From assembly GCA_001970855.1 (NCBI GenBank), contig LSSN01000723.1:1-16346 (forward strand): a DNA stretch of 16,346 nt, read 5' to 3'. The stretch's first letter is position 1. Each line of letters opens with the position of its first letter. The DNA is from Smittium culicis (lineage: Eukaryota > Kickxellomycota > Harpellomycetes > Harpellales > Legeriomycetaceae). The position numbers and the translations under genes were made by a program. The notes beneath the pieces were generated by a model, which was given only the letters and a program-made list of their open reading frames with translations, searched no databases and had not been told where the DNA came from. Positions 1 to 8,940 of the stretch are shown one piece after another.

Positions 1-155
<155 letters not shown>

Positions 156-321
156 GGTCATTTTATTATGAAAAATTTTCAACTTTAAAATATACTTCAA
201 TAAACTTTCATCAATTGGTTTAATTTTATTAAGATCAAAATAAACAATAAACTAAAATCATTAAAGAAAAAATTCTATCAAACACAATGATAACAAAATT
301 TTTCTCAGAGAAAGACGCTAA

Positions 322-394
322 GGATACTAAACTCGCCTTCGCACCCGAGTTGTACCTCGCACCGATAAAAACGTTGCGAGAACTGGGGAGTATG
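322..394. other. GC-rich island with nested inverted repeats
   Basis: Within very AT-rich surroundings this segment is clearly richer in G and C and can fold. A 5-base outer stem pairs 324-328 with 389-393. Inside it, AACTCG (330-335) pairs with CGAGTT (346-351), and CTCGCA (356-361) pairs with TGCGAG (375-380). The result is a three-way-junction shape on either strand. I see no match to U1-U6, tRNA, 5S, SRP or U3 RNA from memory. On the minus strand the edge near 399 begins TGTATCAT, which would suit the start of an LTR, but no partner end or target duplication is visible. Its identity is open: a structured RNA, an LTR remnant or a regulatory palindrome set. Confidence 0.4.
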
Positions 395-892
395 ATACAC
401 CCCAATATATATATACACACACTTAAAATATAGCTAACCTCATAATTAAAAATAGTTCTAATAACACTTTGTATTCGATCAAGAAATTTTTTCATTAAAA
501 ATAATACTATCACATGAGAGTACAAAATTTTAATTGATATTTCATAGTATTTTATATTTTCTAAATTGAATTTGTGTTGTATAATATGCCATAGCAACAT
601 TATTTAGTATAATGTGCCTAATTTAAGCAAGTTAAAATGTCTTACAGAATAGCCTTATGGTTACGCGATTGAATATTAGGTCTTTCATACTACATTTGTA
701 TAATGATGAATTTATAGCTTGATTCTAGGGAAAATAGGTCGTTAATTCAAATTTCTAAAGTTACACTGTAACTGTAAATATGGTAAGATTTACAAAAGCA
801 TTAATCAAGTCGCGAACTTGGCTGCTTGCTATAAAAATCAATATAATTTTGTCTGGTTAAATCATAACCAACTAAAATGCAATGTTAGGATA

Positions 893-993
893 ATTGGATT
901 AATAGTTTAAAATCAATCATTCTATCAAAAAATCAGGCCAATCATTAATTTCTGATAAATATTGTGAATAAATAGGTAAAATGGTAGGCCAAT
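893..993 (+). promoter_or_regulatory. CCAAT-box cluster upstream of mL40
   Basis: Three CCAAT pentamers lie in 101 bases: ATTGG at 893-897, CCAAT at 938-942 (followed by CA, the preferred extension) and CCAAT at 989-993. They sit about 150-250 bases before the mL40 start codon. In fungi the Hap2/3/5 (NF-Y) complex binds this motif and often controls mitochondrial genes, which would suit a mitoribosomal target. Function is inferred from motif and position only. Confidence 0.4.
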
Positions 994-1144
994 TAATTAC
1001 AAGATCAATCTCAACCATTTTAATGGCTTAAAAAAAAAAAATTGCTTCAGGTAAAAATCAGTTCAAACTTGATTTTCAAAAACTGACTTGCAATAATCTA
1101 GACTATTAATATTAATAAAAAAGAGAGTATAGCTAGTTGTGCAA

Positions 1145-1591
1145 ATGAGGTCAGGAATCATCAATATATTATCGTCAGTAGCAAGAAGGAGCTATGCTGC
1201 GAAAGCAGGAGCACCCGTGCAAAGGGGTCCACGAGCAGGTCCCAATTCAGGCCATGTAGATCCACGACATGAAATTATGAGAAAATTTTTGTTCGAAAGA
1301 GAACCAAAGGAGCTAGAAAATTTGTCCGAATCCGATCATGAAAGACACGAAACTATTGAGCAAGCGTTCAAGATTTTTAAAAGCGAACAGAGTAAAATTC
1401 AGCGCGAGAGTAGATTAAAAAAGTTTGCTGCAATGGAGGCTGCGTTCAGGGAGCTTGAAAATACCGATATGAGGCTGCTCGAAGACGCAACTAGGAAATC
1501 GCCCAACCCAAAGTTCCCTCTCCAACTTAGAGTACCAACCGAAACTCCACCAAAAGTTATCTGGAATTATACAGCGCTTTCAAAACAATAA
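1145..1591 (+). CDS. MRPL28: Mitochondrial large ribosomal subunit protein mL40
   Basis: An intronless frame of 148 codons encodes a protein of the fungal mL40/MRPL28 family, a structural component of the mitochondrial 54S subunit. The N-terminus (about residues 1-20) is basic, rich in S, A and I and free of acidic residues, ending in RRSYAA, as expected for a matrix-targeting presequence with a cleavage site. The mature part carries DPRHEIMRK, then an RHETIEQAFKIF segment in a charged helix, and ends with a proline-rich RVPTETPP...WN motif typical of this family. The length agrees with the yeast protein (about 147). The start is the ATG at 1145; an in-frame GTG two codons earlier is not a plausible eukaryotic start. 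It is the only gene here without introns, and its 3' end faces ZNHIT2. The name rests on motif recall, not an alignment. Confidence 0.75.
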   Translation: MRSGIINILSSVARRSYAAKAGAPVQRGPRAGPNSGHVDPRHEIMRKFLFEREPKELENLSESDHERHETIEQAFKIFKSEQSKIQRESRLKKFAAMEAAFRELENTDMRLLEDATRKSPNPKFPLQLRVPTETPPKVIWNYTALSKQ

Positions 1592-2013
1592 TCAAAAGAT
1601 GTAAATTCTTCGTGATTATAATTTTGTTTATCAGTTTGTTGGAAGTATAGCAACTGATTTGCTTTTAATAACGCTTCCTTTTCTTTTTTTTAAATGAAGA
1701 AACAATCATTCTGATTTTCACATTTATTTCCATTTCACAACTACTTTGATCAACTAGATATTATTTATAAAATGTAGCTTAGCTATTAAGCTAATAATAA
1801 AATACAAAACACATCGACAATTTTCTATTAATAACATTACACAAACATATCTGTGGTTTGCCATTATATAGATAGCCAAGTAAATAAAAATACAGAAAGT
1901 TACGTTTATTATTAAATATTCAATGGGAGGGTAGATGCACAAGTAGCAGTATAATAACGGTAAAAAAAATTATATAAAGATTAAAATATTTGGTAGGGTG
2001 GTGTAAAAAAAGT
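1592..2013. other. Convergent spacer between mL40 and ZNHIT2
   Basis: This 422-base spacer separates two genes whose 3' ends face each other. It contains a T-rich run near 1677-1690 just after mL40, which would serve as its 3' processing region, and AT-rich sequence toward the ZNHIT2 stop. The short minus-strand frame at 1754-1942 is hydrophobic, lacks recognisable motifs and is best read as chance. Nothing else is seen. Confidence 0.6.
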
Positions 2014-4029
2014 CTAATTCAGTAGCTGGATTTTAGGCTCTGTAGAATAAGGGTTTGTTTTTGGTTGGTTTTCAAGATGGTTCGAAGAGTCCTTTTTAAA
2101 TTGATCCGATTCAATCTTCATTTTAGTTATCATACTCTTTAAAAAAGACACAGACAGTTGTATGAAAATGGAGTACTCCTCTGATGTAATAGAGCTTTTA
2201 GAGTTTGTTGTAATATCTGATAAAAGAGATAGGAAATATTCAGTTTTCTTGACAGCCCTTTTAGTGTATTGAACTAGCTTAGCTAAACTTTTATTTATGG
2301 TCCCTGAGTTAGAATGGGACCCTTCTATAGACCCAGAATTACTGGTGGATTTAGATTTTTGTATATTGTATACAGAATTTTGAGTTATAAAATTTAAAAA
2401 AGCTGAGTGTATGTGTGATAATACAGTTATGGGCCCACTTTTATCAAGTAACAGCAGTTCCAAGTCGTTTAAATAAATCAGTTTTGATTCATTATTTAGC
2501 TAGATATATAAACGGTGATAAATTTAATCCAGAGTAAAAGAAAAGTGATAGTAAATAATCAAGAAATAAAAAATTACGTTTTGGTTGTTTGACAAGACAA
2601 GTAGTATCGGTTCTTCGATGTTTTTAAATACAGGGGATATTTTTTCAAACAAAAATGGTGCGTGCGAGTATAAGCTTGATATACTATCATTCAAGAAGAT
2701 GTCTAAATCACCCATAAACTCGCGATATGTGAAAATATAAGCAATCCTAAGCATAGTAAAATTATAAATGAAAATGTAATAGGGGTTAGAAAATATTATT
2801 AAATAAAAGTTAGATGGATTTTATCAGATACATAAAGGAAACTACATTATTCCAACAAGTTGGTTAAAAACAAGTGGGTTTGGGCGGACTTTAGTAATCA
2901 GGTTGAACTCTTTAATATCAGTAATTATTTTTGGTCGCTTGTCATAAGATGCTTGTAGTTCAGCTTCTTTTTCGTCGTCGTAGTCATCCAGTTCAAATAA
3001 ATCTATATTTTCATCATCAGACTTTAGATTATTTGTATCGGTTGGCAAATCGTCTAATACTTTTATTTTGGGCTCATTGGGAGCCGTCCACCATGGATTA
3101 AACTTTTTCAGTGCTTGGTTAATTATTATGTCACGATCTGAAGAGAGGTTGAAATTTACAAATAGTTCTTTGAATTCTGTTTTCCCGCTTTCGTCTAATA
3201 AAGACCAGATTGTATCAAAATCTGCGCTTTCTATTAATAGAGGCAATGTTTGAAAAATTATAAGATATTTAAAGGGCGATAGTATATAATAAATGCTTAC
3301 CAAGATCAATGTTACTAAAATCTTCAACCATATGATAATAATCTTCGTCAACTAGATATATCGAGCCACGAAATGTACAGGTAAAATTACGTTAAATCCA
3401 AATAAAAGAACATAAATATTTAAAAAGGATGAAAGGGTGGTGGATATTGTTGATATAATTGAGCTAGAGGGTAAATATCAAAGCAAAAAAGTGTCTAACC
3501 ATTTTCAATCATGTCTTTATAGTGGTTGTTTATTATTTTTGTAATTTTAGACGCCTGCTCTTTGTCGGGCTTTTCGTAAGAAAGTTCTGAATGTACCTGA
3601 TCCTTATAAAAGCTTTCGGTGCAATCAATGTGATTCTATATTTATTGCAAAAATACTAATATTAAGCGATCGAACAAGATGTTATATCTAAAATGGTATT
3701 GAATTTCAACTAAAGGAAGGGCAATAGTTCAAATATAGGAAATATTAATAAATAAATAAACAGGGTATGCATACTTTGCTTTTGTAACAGTTTAGCGAAC
3801 AGTATTTTATTTCACATCTTGGGCAAGTATACTTTCCTGGAGACGTTCTACAGCTATATAAAACGAGGGTTTTTAAAGTTAGTAAGTTAATATATAAAAT
3901 CGGATTAAAAGAAAAATGATAGAATGTATTCGATGTGTATTTTAGTAATATTTAGATTTAAAAAGTTAAATTTGAAGTAAATTGAATGTACAGCTGGCAT
4001 ATTTGATTAAGTTCGGAAATTAATGACAT
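2014..4029 (-). CDS. ZNHIT2: Zinc finger HIT domain protein 2 (ZNHIT2-like)
   Basis: Seven exons read on the minus strand (4029-3992, 3853-3775, 3635-3500, 3351-3301, 3230-2846, 2746-2578, 2499-2014) join in frame to 447 residues; all six introns are GT-AG. Residues 11-44 form a HIT zinc finger: C11, C14, C23, C26, C31, C35, H41, C44, with CPRCEIKYCSLNCY at its core, followed by the family signature ESFYKDQV. Further on come a PWW motif, an acidic linker and AYIFTYREFMGD, all typical of ZNHIT2 (human about 400 residues). Family knowledge: ZNHIT2 links the R2TP chaperone to assembly of complexes such as U5 snRNP and is not an enzyme. The zinc finger is spread over three exons. The C-terminal exon carries an S/N-rich linker and a charged tail and is the least conserved-looking part. 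The intron donor after 3500 is GTTAGA, which is unusual. Confidence 0.85.
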
Positions 4030-4706
4030 ATCCTCGAACTTGAAGAGGTTTTAGGAATAAATCGGAGAATGAATGAAGAATATGGGGGTTCAATTAATTA
4101 ATATGGGTTAAAGTTTTTAATTTCTTCCATAGTATCTAAGTTTAAACAAAGCTGAAAATAAGTTTTATTACCACAGAGGTATTTTTTTTGGCTCATGTTT
4201 TTAAAACAATAAATCGAAAAAATGATTAGCCAATAATATTATTTGGTAAATTTACATATGCCTAAAAGAAAACTTTAATTTTGGGCTTTGAGGGCGTAAT
4301 GGGACTTTGCTATTGGAGGGAGATTAATGCCTGCGAAAAGACCATATAGCCAATGACTGAGAAGCAAGTTGATTATTTTAAGCTTTTGCTTCAAAGCGAA
4401 AAAGGCTGAAAAAGGAGTTAAATAATAGTATATGTAAAGGAAGCAAGTTTAATGGCAGGAGCTTGTATAGATAAGAAAACAGAGAGATACTATTATTCAT
4501 TAAATGAGGAGGAATAGTGCTTGAATGATAAATAAGGGGTTTGGATAATTGAATAAATTAGAAGAGAAGCGGTAGCCATAAAGAGGCGAATTTGTAAAGA
4601 AGCAAGTAAAATGAATAAATAGCTAAAAGTAGAATAGAAAAAAGTATTGAAAAAGATATTAGCTTAAAGCGCAGATGCGCATACAAAAAAACTATAAGAT
4701 AATCAA
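4030..4706. other. Spacer between PRPP synthase and ZNHIT2
   Basis: About 680 bases without a gene. It serves as the 3' region of the PRPP synthase gene and the promoter of ZNHIT2. Three CCAAT pentamers lie at 4230-4354. From about 4380 to 4680 the plus strand is strongly purine-rich and poor in C, so a minus-strand transcript would be pyrimidine-rich there. The word TGTAAAG(G)AAGCAAGT occurs twice, at about 4434 and 4594, and its core GAAGCAAGT also at 4361. No open frame with family features was found. Confidence 0.55.
4230..4354 (-). promoter_or_regulatory. CCAAT-box cluster upstream of ZNHIT2
   Basis: CCAAT at 4230-4234 and 4350-4354 and ATTGG at 4312-4316 lie 200-325 bases before the ZNHIT2 start codon. 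Two of them share the extended form TAGCCAAT or TTAGCCAAT. Probable NF-Y/Hap sites by motif and position; no other support. Confidence 0.35.
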
Positions 4707-5965
4707 TTAAGCCAGGTTTCCAAATAGGTAGGAAACAGATTCGCCATTATGTGTTCTTCTAATAGATTCAGCAAAAATTGAGCTAATATCAATAGTGTCT
4801 AGTTTAGGGCATATGGCCTTTTTGTGTTCGTGGGGGATGGTATTAGTAACAACCACTTTTGTCAAAACGCTGTCGTTAATGACCTGTAAAGCTTTTCCGG
4901 AAAGAACTCCATGGATAACAATTGCGTACACTTTAACAGCTTTGTTGTCCATTAATGTTTTGGCTGCCAGACCAAGAGTACCACAAGTATCTGCCATATC
5001 ATCAACAAGGATTGCAGTTTTACCAGCAACATCCCCAACCAAAACCATTCTTGAAACCTCGTTAGCCTTCTTTCTTTCTTTGTGGATTAGAGCAAAATCT
5101 AAATCTAAATGATCGGCTAAGGAAGTAGCCCTGGTTTATCATTAAAAAACAAAAAAAAGGGGCAAATATTAGTTGAAATGCAGTTGATGGAAATATTCAA
5201 GATAAAAATACCTCTTAGCACCACCGGCATCAGGCGAAACAATAACTGCGTTTTTCCAATCTGGGATGTTTTCTTTAATGTACTTCAAGACGGAAGGCTC
5301 TCCATACAAGTTATCGACAGGACAATCGAAAAACCCTTGGATTTGACTGGCATGCAAATCCATAGTGATGACATGATCTGCTCCAGCAACTGATAGCATG
5401 TTAGCTACTAGCTTTGCAGTGATAGGTGCTCTGGATTTGTCCTTCTTATCCTGGCGAGCATATGGGAAAACTGGAATCACAGCCGATATACGTCTAGCTG
5501 ATGCAGTTTTGCATGCATTGATCATTATCAGTAGCTCCATCAAGTTGTCGTTGATTTCGTCACAACCAGACTGGATGATAAAAACATCTTCGTCACGGAC
5601 GGATTCTCCAATAACCACTGCGGTCTCCTGATTCGAGTACTTTGTCACAGTTACCCTGGACAAATCCATACCTAATCGTCTATATCAACAATATATATAA
5701 TTTGAAGTATGAATTTATGTTTGTAAATCTTAATATTTTTTTCCTCAATTTTTCTTTTTTAGTTTTCGATTATTTATACAATCGTTTGAATTTCAAAAAG
5801 AGTCTTTATTTAGTTAATTTTTTTTTTTTTGCACAAAATATAAAACTCCTAAAACATTCTAAATAGCAAATTAATTCACATAAGAATAATCACTTACTTG
5901 ACAATTAGCTTAGCAAGATCAGGATGCGAATTCCCGGAGAGAATCTTTATAGAGTTGGAAGGCAT
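4707..5965 (-). CDS. PRS: Ribose-phosphate pyrophosphokinase (PRPP synthase)
   Basis: Three exons (5965-5898, 5679-5212, 5130-4707) join in frame to 319 residues, matching the 318-residue class I enzyme. It makes 5-phosphoribosyl-1-diphosphate from ribose 5-phosphate and ATP in the cytosol, for purine, pyrimidine, histidine, tryptophan and NAD synthesis. Visible signatures: N-terminal [13 protein letters not shown], the ATP-site segment [18 protein letters not shown] (95-112), [12 protein letters not shown] with H132 near the Mg-ATP site, the catalytic flexible loop with K196-E-R, and the PRPP-binding loop [10 protein letters not shown] (221-230). No large insertion of the kind seen in some yeast subunits is present, so it resembles the compact Prs2/3/4-type proteins; the exact paralogue cannot be told. 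The first intron, 218 bases directly after codon 22, is the longest in the window and has the only perfect GTAAGT donor. The start is the only ATG giving the conserved N-terminus. Confidence 0.96.
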
Positions 5966-6751
5966 ATTTTCTTTATACTATATATATAATGTCTATTATT
6001 GAGTCCTAGATTAAATATTCTTTTTTTGAAATAAAAAAAGAGAAACCTATTTAAAATAATGAGAGGGGGGAGAGAGAGAAAGATGGTAGCTGATAAGATA
6101 AATTGAAGCAAGAAAGTAAATAGCAATAGCTGAAGCTAAACAAAAAAAACCTGTAAAATGGAATATAGACTTCTGCTGATAACTAAACTTCCTAAATAAA
6201 ATAATAAATTGTACGCAGCCCTTTAAAATTAGCGCCTAATTAGACTAATTAAATAAAAACTCCAAAATAAAAATATCAGTAGGATAAAAAAAAATTTTTT
6301 TTATTGCATTTCATTAGCTTCTCAACCTGAATAAAAAAAACTACCCATTTAGATGGTATAAAAAAATAACAAAATCCAGGCTTCAAGCTCTCCTCGTGCA
6401 TCTAGCCAATGAAATTCCAAGATTTCGCCATCCAGAATTTGTAATAAGAATAAGAATTAATTAGTAAAAAACATTAGCGCATGATTATTTAACTTGCTTT
6501 GACTCACCGTAGACACAATGTAAGACATTGCGTAGTTTCCTGACCCCTGTGCCACCAAATACTTTTGAAAATAACAAAAAAAATAAAATCCATTATAAAA
6601 TGTTAGTGGTATCAAGTCTAGTCAGTTTAAACGCTTTTATTTAAGCTAATAAACAAATATAAAACAATCCTGGATTTATCTTCAATAATAAAAAAACTAG
6701 TATGGAAAACTGGCTTCATTTAAGTATTTTTATTTAATTATCAATATAGAT
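5966..6751. other. Spacer between GET4 and PRPP synthase, with an unresolved segment
   Basis: Nearly 790 bases lie between the GET4 stop and the PRPP synthase start, both on the minus strand. The part next to PRPP synthase has a GA-rich run at 6060-6085 and A/T tracts. Unlike most genes here, PRPP synthase has no CCAAT cluster close upstream; the only one in this spacer is at 6406-6410. The stretch 6380-6561 is less AT-rich than its surroundings and reads like coding sequence in several frames on both strands, but no complete gene model with proper splice sites could be built. The rest shows nothing I can support. Confidence 0.5.
6380..6561. other. Unresolved coding-like segment
   Basis: On the minus strand, a possible exon at 6561-6508 follows a strong pyrimidine tract and ends at a GTGAGT donor. 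A perfect TACTAAT branch-site word lies downstream (6466-6460), but no AG follows where a 3' splice site should be. Beyond it a frame with a peptide such as GEILEFHWLDARGELEAW is open to about 6350. On the plus strand, a CAG acceptor-like site near 6379, a GTAATA donor-like site near 6441 and a TAG near 6511 bracket alternative frames. The minus-strand acceptor would be AAG, unlike every confirmed intron here. It may be a decayed gene, a gene with a sequencing error, an RNA gene or a promoter element. I recognise no family. Confidence 0.25.
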
Positions 6752-8386
6752 TTAATTTTCAATCGTGTTTGGGTTGTTGTTTGAGAATAAGCTACCCATC
6801 AGATCTGCAAAAATGTTTCCTTGTCTCTGTATCATGACGCCAAAGTAAAGCTGTCCAATTTCGTCAAATAGCTATTTAATATTATCATGGTTTAATGTTA
6901 AATTAGCAATGTGAATTTATTGGAATAAATACCAAGAAATGGTTATTTATAATTAGAATAAATAATTACGCAAGTAAATTTTTGTAAAAAAGCTAAGCGA
7001 GAAAGAAATAATGATAAAGAAAATAAGTATTTCAAGAAGCTTACTGATTTAAACATGTCCTCATAGGGTCCAAAGAAGGTTGAGTACCTTCTTCTACAAA
7101 TCAAAAAAGTTCTGGTTGCTGCAGAGTCATGTTGGCCGTTACTCTTGTTAACGGCAGCAAGAACAAGCGAGCAACAGTTTAACAAAGGACTGTCAGGAGC
7201 ATAGTCGAGTGAAATAGACTTTGTTGCATTTTCAAGGGTTTTTTTCTCAACTTCGAAACTTTCTGCTTTATAGCTTTGGATAAACGACTTTAAGCATTCA
7301 GAGGCATGTTCAACTAATCCATTGGCCAAATACCTAAAAAGTTTTTTTTTTTTTTCAAAACAGGTTTTAATACGTTATTTGGAGTTAATTTTTTAATGGA
7401 AAGTTAAAAAAAAAAACAGAAAAAAAAAACAATTACTGGTAGACTCCTCTCGAAGCATATAAGCCTAAATCAGTAGCCTCCTCGTCTCTAGACCATGCAA
7501 ACAACATTTTTCCATACAAAATTGCGCTATCGAGACTTCCATGTATCAAGTGCTTCTCAGCTTTTTCAAAATCTGAAACTGTAGATTTTTTTTTTATAAA
7601 AAAAAATAAATAGGAAGAGGTTAAAACTTAAAAGATATAATGCTATTGGTAATATAAGAATAAGAGAAAGAGAAAAGTACCTTGGCAAAGCATCGTTCCA
7701 AAGAAATGGTGGAGCTGCTGGTTTCCATTTGGGTTATCTTCAGCTTTAATAGTCCAACTGTAATACGAGCAAAGTAAATTATATTTTAAATTAAAAATGC
7801 TCTACTTTATTTTATTTTGTTTAAAAAAAAATATAACAAAGAAAAAATCTAACCTTATAGCTGCATCAAAGATATTTTTTATAGTTTTATCGGTAGGCGG
7901 AAAATCAGTAAGGATGTCAAAGATTCGATCTACAATTTAGTCAAATATTTAAAAAGTAAGTATTAATTGTTTTTAGTGAATGGATATAAAATGACCAAAT
8001 TAAATACTATAATAAAAAATAACCTTTGCTTTCATCGTCAACTGTAATCTCTTGATCCTTATATATCTTCAGCATATATAAGAGGAGATCAGAAACACTC
8101 CCCCATTGTTCGTATTTTGATAGCTCTTTAGCTCCAGAGAATGACAGATCGATTGCAGCGCTAATTTTTTTCTGTTTAATATATCTAGTAGTGCGAAAAT
8201 TACGAAATGGGTTTCAGATATATTTTTAACAACAGCAGAAGAATGTATATGTAATATTAAAAAGTATAATAACCTAGTAACAACAGTTCTGATGGCTTGA
8301 TGTGATTCATAGTAGTTTCCATCTGAGATGTTCTTAATTAGATTGTCGATGATTCTGCGTGTTCTTTTATCAGATTCGGAGGTCAT
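6752..8386 (-). CDS. GET4: GET4, guided-entry-of-tail-anchored-proteins factor
   Basis: Seven exons (8386-8274, 8184-8024, 7929-7854, 7757-7681, 7572-7437, 7333-7045, 6871-6752) join in frame to 323 residues, against about 312 in yeast and 327 in human. GET4 is an all-helical cytosolic scaffold that binds Get5 and Get3 and passes tail-anchored membrane proteins from Sgt2 to Get3 for ER insertion. Family landmarks: SDGNYYESHQAIRTV near the N-terminus (about 21-35), YEQWGSVSDLLLYML, GNQQLHHFFGTMLCQ, and a C-terminal FKSLFDEIGQLYFG segment followed by a short polar tail. No membrane segment or catalytic motif is expected or seen. Three of its six donors are GTT rather than GTA, each preceded by G. 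It is divergent from SEN2, sharing a 554-base upstream region. The spliced frame has no internal stop, so I regard it as intact. Confidence 0.9.
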
Positions 8387-8940
8387 TTTTCAATTTTATT
8401 GCAATTGGCAAAAAAAATAAAGAATAATAATATGAATTGAATGAACCAATTTAGTTGAATTTGTGAACTTTTCAACTTTGAAAAATGATGCGTTTAGAAA
8501 AGCGATAAATAAGTAATGAAAATCGGGGCAAATGATTAAGCTATAGTCTGAATAGCTGATAAAGAAAACATTCAACTTTTATTACATCTTTATTTTATGG
8601 GTTTTGAGTGTCTATTTTATGGCATTAAATAATTGGCCTAAATTCGTATCCAAAAATCCGTTGTAAGGTGCATCTCAGCCAATAAATAATAACTTGCTCT
8701 AAAATATGTGCGGTTTGAAATCCCTAAATAATGACTGGCTAATCATTGTGATTTAAATGTTTTTGTATCCTAAAAATTAATTGTTTCTAATATTTTTTTT
8801 AATTTTTTAATTTTTTTTCATAAGCCGAAATGCAGTTATACTACTAAGAATAGTTTAATCAGCTCTTATTCTAAAATATTTGTTATAAAGCTTATTAGAG
8901 TGATAATGAACTACGCTAATAGATAATACGATTTAAACAA
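8387..8940. promoter_or_regulatory. Divergent promoter region, GET4 and SEN2
   Basis: The start codons of GET4 (minus) and SEN2 (plus) are 554 bases apart, so this stretch must hold both promoters. Four CCAAT pentamers lie in its GET4-proximal half: ATTGG at 8404-8408 and 8632-8636, CCAAT at 8446-8450 and 8679-8683. A long T-rich tract spans about 8789-8820. No clear TATA position can be chosen in such AT-rich sequence, and no open frame of note occurs. Shared control of the two genes is possible but not shown. Confidence 0.5.

Larger units (their letters stand above)
156..1144. other. Gene-free region upstream of mL40
   Basis: Nearly 1 kb of AT-rich sequence without a supportable gene. A minus-strand open frame of 121 codons (235-600) is hydrophobic and low in complexity and resembles no family I know. 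Three things stand out: a GC-rich island with nested inverted repeats (322-394), a short AT/AC dinucleotide stretch just after it (about 404-421), and three CCAAT pentamers at 893-993 that probably belong to the mL40 promoter. No tRNA-like A and B box pair was found. Confidence 0.6.

Noticed and set aside
235..600. Minus-strand open frame of 121 codons
   Set aside because: Hydrophobic, AT-driven composition with no family motif; it crosses the structured GC island and lacks any supporting splice or neighbour context.
1139..1144. GTG start for mL40 two codons before the ATG
   Set aside because: Nuclear genes start at ATG; the ATG at 1145 gives a normal mitochondrial presequence.
2524..3351. 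Three separate small genes in the ZNHIT2 region
   Set aside because: The frames join through GT-AG introns with matching phases into one protein with consecutive ZNHIT2 motifs.
4795..5631. Plus-strand frames opposite PRPP synthase
   Set aside because: Shadows of the highly conserved minus-strand coding exons, without family features of their own.
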